From Brachypodius melanocephalos (Eukaryota > Chordata > Aves > Passeriformes > Pycnonotidae): a stretch of DNA of 64,000 nt. Of this stretch, positions 1-9,562 are shown in pieces. The position numbers and the translations under genes are program-made. Numbering within the stretch: position 1 is the first letter of the stretch; the number at the start of each line of letters is the position of its first letter. The notes under the pieces were generated by a model that made no database searches, was not told the DNA's origin, and was given only the letters and a program-made list of their open reading frames with translations. Location: positions 6,195,612-6,259,611 of the forward strand of contig VZSR01003807.1 in assembly GCA_013398615.1 (NCBI GenBank), written 5' to 3'.

Positions 1-1110
1 TGGATTTACAACAAAATGAAATCAGACATTTTCTGTAAACTGTGTGCAAAAAACATATTTTTTGAATGTGCTGTTACAAAATGCTATCAGTCTGGTCTAT
101 TCACCTCAGTATGTTAATTAGTCCTTGAAATTTTTTAAAGGTCTTCAAAGGATCAGAGCTGAGAAGTCCAGTCACAGGGGACGGCAAAAGGATCCAGATG
201 CCACTGAAAACTTGAGTCAAGACAAATAGATGTAGTTTCTGTCTTCATTAAAGTGGATTAGCAGATTCCTTTTGTTATTTTTTTCTCTTTTTCTTTTCAA
301 TTACATTTAAATCTATTTCATTATTAAGTAGAACATATAGAAAACAAATCTTTACTTCTATTCCAATCCTTCATGCAAAGAATAAATTCTAATAAAGCTA
401 GTGTATGATTATAACTAGATATTGAAAAGCCCATTTGACTTCATGTATATTTGCTGACAGGTACTTTATATGTCAAAACCACTGATTTCCTTCTGCTTCA
501 ATTTGCCCAGTTTGAACTTTTGAATACTGAATATTTTCCCTGCCAGATTAATCATAAAGTCAGCAAAGAGTTAATATGCCCTGCTGTTTCTGCCTGTTCA
601 TTCCTTGCTTATGCTTTCAAAGAGTGTGTTCATCCTCTAAGCCAGAAAAGTGTCTGCTGAGCTCATATTCAATTAATTATCCATCATGATTCCGCAAACC
701 TTTTCTCTTATTTCAGCATTCCAGGACAATGTCAGAACATGACACAGAGCACAGAAGACATTTTCATCCTTTGGCTAAACATACAAATGGTGCCAAGTGT
801 CTCACCTTAGTGAGTAATTAGGGTAATGCATGTAACTAGTGATACTATTACCTACTGTTTCAGGGAAATAGCAGGTTTTCTATATCACCGGTATTGAATG
901 GTGTCTGATCTGCTGGCCTTCTTGAAAAGACATTCTTCCTATGAACAGAATATACAATGACTTGAAATTATTTACCTGCCTTTGACTGGTTTTAAGGCTA
1001 TGATGGATTTGAGGGTAGCTGCAAAATACCTTGTGGGAGTATACTTAAAATTCTTATGATCAGCTGTACCGGATCTGGCAGGGATTAATGTAATTTTCTC
1101 CATAGCAGCC
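1..1110. other. Intergenic, no gene seen
   Basis: AT-rich non-coding sequence. Short open frames here have no recognisable protein similarity and no convincing splice signals with conserved coding sequence. In mammals WDR64 lies beside EXO1, but I see no WD-repeat coding exon in this stretch. Confidence 0.5.
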
Positions 1111-1629
1111 TGTAGTGTGCTGTGTCCTGGCTTAGTAAATAAAACAGTGTTGATAACACACCAGTGTTTTGGCTATTGCTGAGCAATGCCAGCACAAGGA
1201 GAAGGTGGTTTTTTTCTCACACCCAGTGAGTAAGTTGGGAAGGGACACAGCTGGGAGAGCTGACCTGAACTGATCAGAAGTTTTCCATACCATATAACAT
1301 CCTCATGGAATGGGTGAGGGAACCAAGATGTTCATGGTTACAGTGTTTGTCTTCCCATGTAATCATTCATTATGTGTGCTGAGGCCCTGTTTCCCAGGAA
1401 GTGGCTAAACAAACATCTGCCTGCTGGTGGTAAGCAGTGCTTCATATCCTTGTTTTGCTTTGCTTGCACATGCAGCTTTGCCTCACCTATTAAATGGTCT
1501 TCATTGGGGCCCAGGAATTTTCTCCCTTTTGCTCTTCCACATCTCTTTCCCATCCCACTGGGAGAAGTAAGGAAGCAAAGCAAGAAACTGGGCAGGCGCT
1601 TGGTGTCTGCCAGGGTCAGCCCACCTCAT
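1111..1629 (+). mobile_element. Solo LTR remnant, avian ERVL type
   Basis: The stretch follows the layout I know from abundant bird ERVL LTRs: a 5' part with a lineage-typical GCTGTGTCCTGGCTTAGTAA-like start, a middle segment ending in ATTCCATACCATAT-like sequence (here TTTTCCATACCATATAA near 1284), then a CTTGTTTTGCTTTGCTTG segment near 1450, an ATTAAA polyadenylation signal near 1489, and a 3' part with TCTTTCCCATCCCACTGGG. No internal retroviral coding sequence flanks it, so it is a solo LTR, and it is well diverged. Open frames inside it on both strands are not genes. The family name comes from memory of the consensus and needs a RepeatMasker run. Confidence 0.7.
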
Positions 1630-3048
1630 TAGTGAACCTTGTGATCAAAACTAAAATCAGACTTGTCTGACAAACCAAGTGGCCCCAGATAAAGAGTGAT
1701 CTGCCATTTACTACTTGTGTTCATTTCATCTGACCCATGATTTAGCAGTTAGCACATGAAAGGTAACATTCCTGCAATGCTGAGTCCTGTATCATCTTGA
1801 AAGCTACATAAAGTCTCTTTCAGTTCCCTGAAAATTGCCAAATCTCCAAAAATTATTAAAGTGCACAGTTCAGGTTCAGAGAGATCCTTACCCGTTTGTT
1901 TTGATGCTCCTATGTGTAATATTTTTATCATATGTAATGTAATATTTTCTCTTTGGCACTGGCCCTACTCATAGTCAACGCTATAGTCAACCCTACTGTG
2001 GTTGTAAGATGCAGATATCCCACTTTTCTTCAGTTTATTAACTGGATATTTACTTCCTCAAAACTGACTATTTACTCAATATTCTTTTTACCAAACTTTT
2101 AGCAGTGCTAGGATTTCACAGGTTCTTAATTTTCAAATGGTACCCTTTTCAGTCTTGCTTCCTTCTCCCTTGAGTTTTCTTTATTAATTACCTGTGTTTT
2201 CTAGGATTTGACTTATAGTCATGGCTATTCATGCCACTATATTCTCCACTGTGCAGATATGATCCATAATGTAGTACTATACCCGGTAGCAATCAAGTGT
2301 TTAATCCTCTGGTGAATGAAGTCAATGGACAAGATCTCAGGAGGGAATCATGTTGTAAGGAAAATTGCCAAAAATGCATGATGTATGTGTGCTATCTTTA
2401 TCAGCCTTCCACCCAGTCACTACCTTACTGTTATGCTATTTAAAGTGTGACAAAATTACACTGTAAGTGCTATAAGTGCTATCAGATCTTTTCTTCCTAA
2501 TTCATTATATTAAAAAACCTGAAGTAGATCAGACTGCATGTCATTGCTCAGCATTACTGTTTACCTGCAAACCCTAGGGCTCTAAAAGCACCAAATGGAA
2601 ACTGGTCCTGGCCCCAAACATTTCATACAATAGACATTATCCAACTGTCTTAAGTGTCAAAAGAAAAGCAGAGACATTTAATTTATTTGAACAGATAATC
2701 CACTAAGGCATTGCACAGAATTTATTTGAAGAAGAATAGTTGTTTATCATGTGCTTCAAAACAGAGGATGAGACTGGAAAGAAATTAAGCACAGGCAAGC
2801 GATACTTGCACCCACTCTTCTCAAAGCAGGCTTTTCAATGCTGGGTCTAGTACAAAGCTGTGTGTTAATGGATTTGTTGGTATTAACTGTGGATTTCCTC
2901 TGTGTTGATGCATTCCTTTGCAGGATGGTTTCTTTCTACCAGTATCCACAATTATATTGCAGGCTTAAATGTTTCAGGTGAATGAGTTGTTCGATTGTTG
3001 CAGATCACTACTCCATTAAGGAAAGGTATCTTTACAAGACAGCCTCTT
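1630..3048. other. 3' flank of the FGase-like gene
   Basis: No coding sequence is recognisable. The part nearest 3048 is probably 3' untranslated sequence of the minus-strand gene that ends there. Minus-strand AATAAA signals occur at 2721-2726 and 2682-2687. Confidence 0.5.
2721..2726 (-). terminator. Candidate poly(A) signal of the FGase-like gene
   Basis: TTTATT on the plus strand reads AATAAA on the minus strand, about 325 bases past the stop codon. A second copy lies at 2682-2687. Which one is used cannot be told from sequence alone. Confidence 0.45.
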
Positions 3049-4008
3049 TCAGCATGGCAGAAGTTTGTGCTTGTACTGGCTGCAGTAGTTAATTTGCCAG
3101 AATTTCATTACAGCTCTTGCCAGTGCTTTACAAAATCTCTGACGTTCTTCAGCTGCCCTCACCCACTGGGGCAGTTCAAGCTGAATGGCATCAATGGTGC
3201 CAGAACTACGGGAACCAAAAGTCTTTGTTACGTATCCACCAGTATAATAGTTTCCATTATTTGGGCTAGGATTGGATGGAGAAGGCACACAAACATAACT
3301 CTTATTTTGTTCTTCAATATATTTACCCAAACTTCTGTTCCCTGCAATCAAAGTCTCAGAAGACACATTGACCAGCTGACTGGCCAGATGGCTAATTGAG
3401 GAATTCAATGCAGAAAAGAGACCTGAGTTAAGGGAAGTTTTTGAAAGTGTGTAACCTAGTTCTATCCACCTTTCAGGATGTGCTTGTCCATGAATATCCA
3501 GAATCAGGCCCCCTGACATCTTTGATTTTGCAGTGGTCAAAAATCCCATATAGTCCTCCCAGGCCTGTTCTGCTTGGGGAGTTCCAAAGCAGGCTTCTTC
3601 CTTTTCCCTGTTAGCATCCATCTTGAACCTCTGTAGGTGGTTTATGACGATATGTGGGAAGAAGCCATGAGTAATGCTGTTGATTTCTTCAGCAAGAGCC
3701 TGAGCCACCTCGATAGTATACCTGTCTTGGTTGGTAGACACTTTGCATTCCTTAGAATTTTGAATACTTCCAGGAGGACAGTCATGAGAGAAAATACAAG
3801 AGGATGTCTTTGCATCCCAACAGCCAGCCTCTCGGTCAGGGATGTCTTTAGGTTCCATTGACCCACCATGTGGGACAGAGAGAATGAGGTTCATGTTGCC
3901 CACTTGATATTCTGTGAAATTATTATGACCAAATATAACATCTTTGGCGCCAGTGACTTTCAAAAGCAAAGGTAAAATTGAAAGGAGGAATAAATACATA
4001 TTTTTCAT
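3049..4008 (-). CDS. Secreted N-formylglutamate amidohydrolase-like protein
   Basis: This 319-residue protein is encoded without an intron. Residues 1-20 form a signal peptide (short basic start, leucine-rich core, TGA before a likely cleavage site). The rest has the motif order of the bacterial N-formylglutamate amidohydrolase (FGase) family: SVPHGG at 44-49, NQDRYT at 93-98, an R-x-K-x-D-x-N-R block at 127-134, DIHGQ at 171-175, and a late IQLELP at 275-280. In FGases the early histidine, a central acidic residue and the HxG histidine bind zinc; here H47 and H173 are the clear candidates. Nine cysteines and several N-x-S/T sites fit an extracellular, disulphide-bonded glycoprotein. No membrane segment or GPI tail is visible. 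In-frame stops lie just upstream of the first ATG, so the start is secure. Substrate and biological role are unknown; the amidohydrolase activity is inference from family motifs. Confidence 0.8.
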   Translation of the reverse strand: MKNMYLFLLSILPLLLKVTGAKDVIFGHNNFTEYQVGNMNLILSVPHGGSMEPKDIPDREAGCWDAKTSSCIFSHDCPPGSIQNSKECKVSTNQDRYTIEVAQALAEEINSITHGFFPHIVINHLQRFKMDANREKEEACFGTPQAEQAWEDYMGFLTTAKSKMSGGLILDIHGQAHPERWIELGYTLSKTSLNSGLFSALNSSISHLASQLVNVSSETLIAGNRSLGKYIEEQNKSYVCVPSPSNPSPNNGNYYTGGYVTKTFGSRSSGTIDAIQLELPQWVRAAEERQRFCKALARAVMKFWQINYCSQYKHKLLPC

Positions 4009-4048
4009 TTGCTGTTGGAATACTCAGCAATATGGACTATATCAGTTC
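4009..4048 (-). other. 5' UTR and splice acceptor of the FGase-like gene
   Basis: Read on the minus strand, a pyrimidine-rich tract ending TTTTTTATAG abuts position 4048, an excellent 3' splice site 40 bases before the ATG. The 40 bases contain two stop codons in the frame of the ATG. The coding exon therefore probably begins at 4048 and is joined to one or more non-coding 5' exons further upstream. Confidence 0.6.
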
Positions 4049-6100
4049 CTATAAAAAAGCAGAAAACAGACTGTAGATTACTTACAGCTGGGAACACATG
4101 AGACTGCTCAGCTGCTACTGGCATAATTAGTTAATGATTAACCTATTTTAGTTTTATTGCATGTAGTACATAGAAGAACACTTATATGAGTGAAACACTT
4201 ATATGAGAAAAAGAAATTAACAGGGCACTTAGTATGGCTAGATGTAACAGATGCAAGGGAAATGGTAGGTTACTGGGCCTCCCCCATTTTCCCAGAAAGC
4301 ACAAACAATACCTGATCACCCTATCTGATTCCAGAGAATCATCTCAGCAAAATATATGAAATTTTTTTTTTTTTTATCAAAACCTCTCTTTTTTATCTCT
4401 GAAATGTAAGCAAATTCTAACAAAATTTGATAAAACATCTGTATGTCATTGACCTGTGTGAAATACCTTTGTATTATCAATGTAGTTATATAAACTAGAG
4501 GCTATATCAGTCCAGACCAGCACTTGTGACCAAGCCTGTGTAAAATAATGAGAATGATAAAAAATTGAGTGCTACCCAGCTCTGTCTCTTAACTGTGCTC
4601 CAGAATGAGTTACTTTAAGACCTTTATAGATAGGTACTAATGAGTGCATTAAGTAGTGACTCTGTTCTCTTTAGTTTGCAAGTCTCCATTCTCTTCAAGT
4701 GATCCAAAATATTTTAAAGCCTTCACTAATTATGCCATTTTTTGGAAAGCTGGAATTTAACAAGATGCTGACAGGTCTTTCTGGTTTGTAGGTATCTAGT
4801 AAGATTAGTTTCTCGAGTGTAACTGTATCCAGTGGCTGTAACATGAACCAGTAAAGTCAGTGAAAAGCAGAATAAAAAAAAGATACTTTTCACTTCCAGG
4901 AGTAAAACAACCTCCTCAGTAAGGGTTAGATGAGAAGTATATAGACACATGCATTTGCAGATGAATCAGGGTACCCTGTTGTCAGGTCCCACCCTTATCA
5001 TTAAAACACCTACAGAAATACAGAGGATAAGGGGACCGACAAAGGAGAGAGTAAGAAAGAAGATCAGCACAAATCTATTCCCAACTTCTGGCCTGAGACT
5101 GTGTATGAGAGCAGGCAGTAATAATGAGAGGGCAGGGGGCACTGTGGGAGCACCTGCCATCAGCTGCCAACTCTAAGAAAGGGAGAGGGCAACTTCACCC
5201 AAATAAGGCAGCAAAATATTCTTTTCCTGCTATGAGGGACTGCTGCTGGATTTTTAGAGATAATCTCTCCTGCCCACTGCACCACACTCTGAGGAGCCTG
5301 TACCTGAAAAATAAACACCGATCTTCCACTCTTCTTTCTGGACTGAAAGTCCCATAAAAGTCTATGAGCTGGAATCAGATCTCTGAGAATCTCATCTACT
5401 GTTCATGACAAAATATTTTTTTTGTTTAATTTTAAGCTTTCATTTAAAAGATCCTTTTAGTTGAGCTACTGGCTTAAAACAAGATTTTATCTAAGGCTCC
5501 ATATGGTTCATGTTTCATAGACTTTCCTGAAGCAGACATTCACCTGCTAGTTCACTGTGTGCTACCAGAAACACTGAGGAAAGAAACGCTTTGTCAAACA
5601 TTATCCAAAATCTCTTTTCTCAGAAAAATAGACTACACGTGCAGACTGTGTAAGTCTGGGCATAGCTTACCTAAGGTGCAGGGGGGTCCAGCACCAAGTT
5701 AAATAAATCCACAGCAACAACTCTCCGGAGGCTGCTCACCTGCCCCAGAAGGACTCGGGTTTCTTCGTCTCAGGCTGTCTTTTAAATACGATGGGACAGC
5801 TGTTCCTTTCCCACGGCATGCCAAGATGTTTGTGGTTATCAGCAGCAGTTTGGTTGTCTTTTTGCAATTTTTTGTTAATTACTGAGTCAAGCTGTTAATA
5901 CTACTAGATCATGCCTTAATGATATATGGAGAGAGAGCTCTGTATAATTCCCAAACAGAAGAAAGTCACCTTGGCAGGGCTCAAGTTCTGGACAGACTTG
6001 GAGAGTCTGGAGACACCTGTGTTATTGTGAGGTCAAAAAACAGAAATAAAGAGTAATTTAAAGTGGTAGTAATGACTGCATGACTAATTTGAAGACTTAC
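4049..6100 (-). other. Probable 5' intron of the FGase-like gene
   Basis: The interval separates the acceptor at 4048 from a strong minus-strand donor at 6100. It holds no recognisable coding sequence. A 17-bp unit is tandemly duplicated at 4177-4210. Other minus-strand donor-like sites (near 5665 and 5738) could mark alternative or additional untranslated exons. Confidence 0.35.
4177..4210. repeat. 17-bp tandem duplication
   Basis: Two adjacent 17-base units, 4177-4193 and 4194-4210, both beginning AACACTTATATGAG and differing only near their ends. Confidence 0.8.
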
Positions 6101-6135
6101 CTACAAATTTAGAGAGGTTTTTTCCTGCCTCTGCT
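6101..6135 (-). other. Candidate non-coding first exon (FGase-like gene)
   Basis: On the minus strand the exon would end in TTTGTAG followed by GTAAGTC, a near-perfect splice donor with the intron starting at 6100. It lies directly downstream of the interferon-response motif at 6141-6155. The 5' boundary is a guess. The link to the FGase-like coding exon is inferred from orientation and from the strong acceptor at 4048. Confidence 0.35.
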
Positions 6136-6140
6136 CCTTC

Positions 6141-6155
6141 GAAAGCGAAACCGAA
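6141..6155 (-). promoter_or_regulatory. Interferon-stimulated response element (ISRE) match
   Basis: The plus strand reads GAAAGCGAAACCGAA, which fits the IRF/ISRE consensus GAAANNGAAACY. It stands in a short patch richer in CpG than its surroundings and about 40 bases upstream of a strong minus-strand splice donor, the position expected for a promoter element. Interferon control is inference. Confidence 0.5.
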
Positions 6156-6159
6156 CTGC

Positions 6160-8880
6160 CCCTTGCACTCGACTGCAGCTGAGGCTCTGTCCCAAGAAGC
6201 CTCTAGGGGCCAGGATGAGCCATGCAGCTACATGAAACGGAGGCTTCAGCAACACCCGGATGTATGATTTCACAACTACAGATCACACGAGAGAAAATAT
6301 GCACTGGGATACTAAAATTTAGCATGCTTTTGTTCTCTGTACTGACATTACGTTTCCAGAGATTAAAAAAAAAAACCTTGCCACAAGTAGCATAGCCACA
6401 CTTAAGTTCAGAATACACTAAGCTAACATAATCAGCAGATAACCATATGAAAACTATGTTAACTAGATAATCTAGGTTTTTAATAACTTTACTAACACTA
6501 TTCATATAAAATTTTCCTGATAAATGAGGAGCTTTTAAAAATATTTCCTCTGCTACTAAATATAGTTGAAGGATGTCATCCTCTAAACTTCTCTCAAGTG
6601 TGTGCAACTGCTTGTGAATTTGTTTGTACTATAAAAGTCTGGCTTCTTAGCTAAGCTAACAAAAGCTGTGGAAACATATAGTCCATAAATAGAAATTTCA
6701 ATAAAAGACAGATAAAGGGTGCAGTGGATGTAATACTGCCACTGCCAAAGAGAAATCAAATTTCTTTTTTAAGAAATTTATTCAGTAGTCCAACTAACTT
6801 TGAAACCAACTTTTTGAGATAAAATGATCAGCTTCTTAAGCAGTGAAAACAATATAGTAGCAGTAATAAGAAATTCACTAAAATTTTGGAAAAATCAGTG
6901 TAAACCAGACACTCAATCTACTAACATCACCAAAGCTGGTGGTCTGATTGTCAGCTTCAGCAAAGTGCTGGTTTCCATTCTGAGTATTTTAATCTACTGC
7001 ATGAAGACACTTCTAGCTGTGCCAGACATGACACAGAAGGAAGTTTAGTAAAAATCTGTAAGATGTCCTTGCCCACTGTAGTGCACAGTGGGACAAATTC
7101 AAACTTGCTTTACTTGTCTGTGTAAAGGTTAGATGTTTACATCAGGCAGTGATCCCATTTCCTCTCTTTAGGAGAGCTGTGTTGAGAAAGAAGCAGTTCT
7201 AGAGGTACTTCAGTGTTCTTATCTTGGGCACCTATTTCAAATTTCTACTAGGGGTCAACAAGGCTATACTCAAAATGGCTCTTCTTTTTTTATTATGTGA
7301 CAGAAAACAGTTGCAAAGAAAACAAAATGTTTCTGCTATACTTTCTACTTCAAGATCTCTTTAAAAGGTATTCTGCTAGTCACTATTACAGAACTGCTCA
7401 AGGAAAGAAAAAAATACACAGCAGAGATTTGGCATAGTAATTTCTACTCTTAGCAGCTCTCCTGATACAGGGGCTACTTGTGAAAGAAAAGAATTCTCTA
7501 TACTACTACAGCTCTTGTAACTAACCATAATGCAGTGCTGCTTCCCTGTTTCATCTGGTATCTGTGGAAAACAAAACTGCAATACTACAAAGGAATAACT
7601 CACTGAAATGGTACCATCTGACCACTTTCTTCTAAGAGATACTGTTGAACTTAAAGATCGGTGTCTTTAGCCAGTATTAAGTCGAGATAGCTCTACTGAA
7701 ACCAACAAAGCCTTTGACTCATGGTATTAAGCTTCTGTTGCTTAAGTTATGAGATGTCAAGAGGACGGGTCATACTAGTTCATACATGCCTGAAGATATT
7801 TATAATAAACTGAATGTTAAAGCCTGTTGTGCTAACTCTTCAATTCCAAAGTATCCATCCTTTCAGGTGAAGGAATTGAAAAGGAAAATCTGAGCTGGGC
7901 AAAAGTTCTGTAGCTCTGGCTTCCTTCAATGCAAGTTCATTGGCTCTAGAGGTTCTGACTCTGAAGTTCACCTAAAGACTATTTTTAACATAATTTACAG
8001 AAAATAGTCAAAAGTATATTTAATTGAATTGCACATAAGATTTTGAATGATATTGGTACATTACATTGTCTACTCTGATTACTGTTCTTCCCATGAGCAC
8101 AGCAGTTTGATAGGAAAAGAAATGTCAAAAGTGGTAGAAGAACATACTTGCAAGAGAAGTGAACCTAATCCAAATGGAATTCTAACTGCAATTGGATTTA
8201 AAACTTGTGGAATGTGTCACATACATTCAGAATCATGGAGTGAAAAAAGAATTGGCAAAGCAGAATTCAATCAATATTTTCAACATTAAAACATCTTATG
8301 TTATCACTGTGGCCAAGTTATTTCTATGCATTTCTTAGCTGAGAAGTTGTAATTCAGATGTGCTCTTTCCAGAATGCATTGAATTTAAACTTTGCTGTCC
8401 TCTGTCTGGAAACATTGCTTTCTATGCTGCTGACTGAGTCATCCGTGTCACCGAGTCAAAGTATCTAAGAACTGTACAGACTTCAAAATGGCATGTAGAA
8501 AAAGAAACTGTTATCTGGTAGATAATTGGCCTACATTTACTTCTTACTGCAATTTTTATTTATGCAAGCAAACCCTTACGTTAACTGAGAAGAAGAATCT
8601 GTATCACATTGATCATCCGTTCTGACATTAGCCCCAGGCTTTCGGTGCTGTAACAATACCATCTGTCCCTCACTCGATCTTTGGCCCTCAGTGACCCGCG
8701 TCAGCCCCTCGCCTCCCCTCTCACAGCGTTGGCTACAGTCCATTGTCCTATTAAAACTCTGTGGGGCCTTTTGATTTCTCTGTACTTAATGTTTACAAAT
8801 ATCACGTTCTTGTCGCTATCCAAGAACCTTGCCCGCCGCACGGCGGCTGTGAGGAAGGCGGTCATGAACTCACACTCCCA
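6160..8880. other. Intergenic between the divergent FGase-like gene and EXO1
   Basis: AT-rich sequence without recognisable coding exons. Open frames on both strands (for example near 6.2-6.6 kb and 8.05-8.29 kb) show no known domain, and I do not call them. GC content rises from about 8.65 kb towards the EXO1 promoter. Confidence 0.5.
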
Positions 8881-9401
8881 CGCTTGCAGCACGGGCACCG
8901 ACCCCAGCCCCGCCCCCGTCCGCGCGGGGCACTATGGGAATCGTAGTCCCCGCGCGGGGCACCATGGGATCCGTAGTTCCCGGGGGCGGGGCGGGGCCAC
9001 GGCGCTCGGCGCGCGCTGTTCGAAAGCCCCCGGCGGCCGGCGCGCGCCGCGGCCGAGCCGAGCTGAGCTGAGCCGAGCCGGGTCGGAGGAGCCACGGCTG
9101 CCCCAGCTAGGGGCGGGCGGGGGTCGAGTCTCCGCGTCCCTCCTCGGTCTCTCTCTCGCCCCCGTCCTCGGGCAGCGCCGGCCCGCAACGAGGAACCGCC
9201 GCCGCTGCCGTGCGGGGAGGCGGCCGCGAGCCGGGGTGCGTGGGGGCACCGCGGGAGATTCTCGTGGCCCTGGCGCGGCCCAGCGCCCCGTCCGTGAGCT
9301 GACCTGACAGTCCTCGAGCGAAGATCAAGAGTGACAACCAAGAGCACAAAGCACTCGGCTTTGTGTCCGCGCCTTTATTTTTTTCCCCGCTCTGCGGCAT
9401 C
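8881..9401 (+). promoter_or_regulatory. EXO1: CpG-island promoter and 5' UTR of EXO1
   Basis: Very GC- and CpG-rich sequence with GC boxes (GGGGCGGGG at about 8983-8996) leading into the EXO1 start codon. No TATA box is evident, as usual for a CpG-island promoter. The transcription start and any non-coding first exon cannot be fixed. Long open frames on both strands here are a by-product of high GC. Confidence 0.8.
8921..8980 (-). promoter_or_regulatory. Tandem pair of ZNF143/THAP11-type sites
   Basis: Two 30-base units, 8921-8950 and 8951-8980, match at 26 of 30 positions. Read on the minus strand they contain ACTACGATTCCCATAGTGC and ACTACGGATCCCATGGTGC, close to the ACTACAATTCCCAGNATGC element bound by ZNF143 and THAP11/HCFC1 at many housekeeping CpG-island promoters. 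Copy number two in direct tandem indicates a local duplication. Confidence 0.7.
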
Positions 9402-9562
9402 ATGGGGATCCAGGGCCTGCTCCAGTTCATCAAGGACGCTGCCGAGCCTTCCCACGTGAAGAAATACAAAGGGCTGGCGGTAGCTGTGGACACCTACTGC
9501 TGGCTGCACAAAGGCGCCTATGCTTGTGCTGAGAAACTCGCCCGAGGAGAGCCCACGGATGT
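9402..9562 (+). CDS. EXO1: EXO1 coding exon 1 (N-terminal nuclease region)
   Basis: Starts with [11 protein letters not shown], the invariant EXO1 N-terminus, and carries catalytic D30 in AVDTYCWLH. It ends after GT of the codon completed in exon 2; donor GTAAGT at 9563. The ATG is the first in frame with this conserved start. Confidence 0.97.

Noticed and set aside
3637..3869. Overlapping open frames on both strands inside the FGase-like gene
   Set aside because: They are shadows of the conserved 319-codon frame.
6203..6607. 134-codon minus-strand open frame upstream of the ISRE
   Set aside because: No recognisable domain or convincing codon pattern, and it lies beyond the proposed promoter. 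Probably chance.
8047..8289. 80-codon plus-strand open frame
   Set aside because: No similarity recognised, and no splice-site or promoter context.
8862..9493. Long open frames on both strands over the EXO1 promoter
   Set aside because: They arise from GC-rich, stop-poor CpG-island sequence, are arginine/proline-rich with no known domain, and overlap the 5' UTR.
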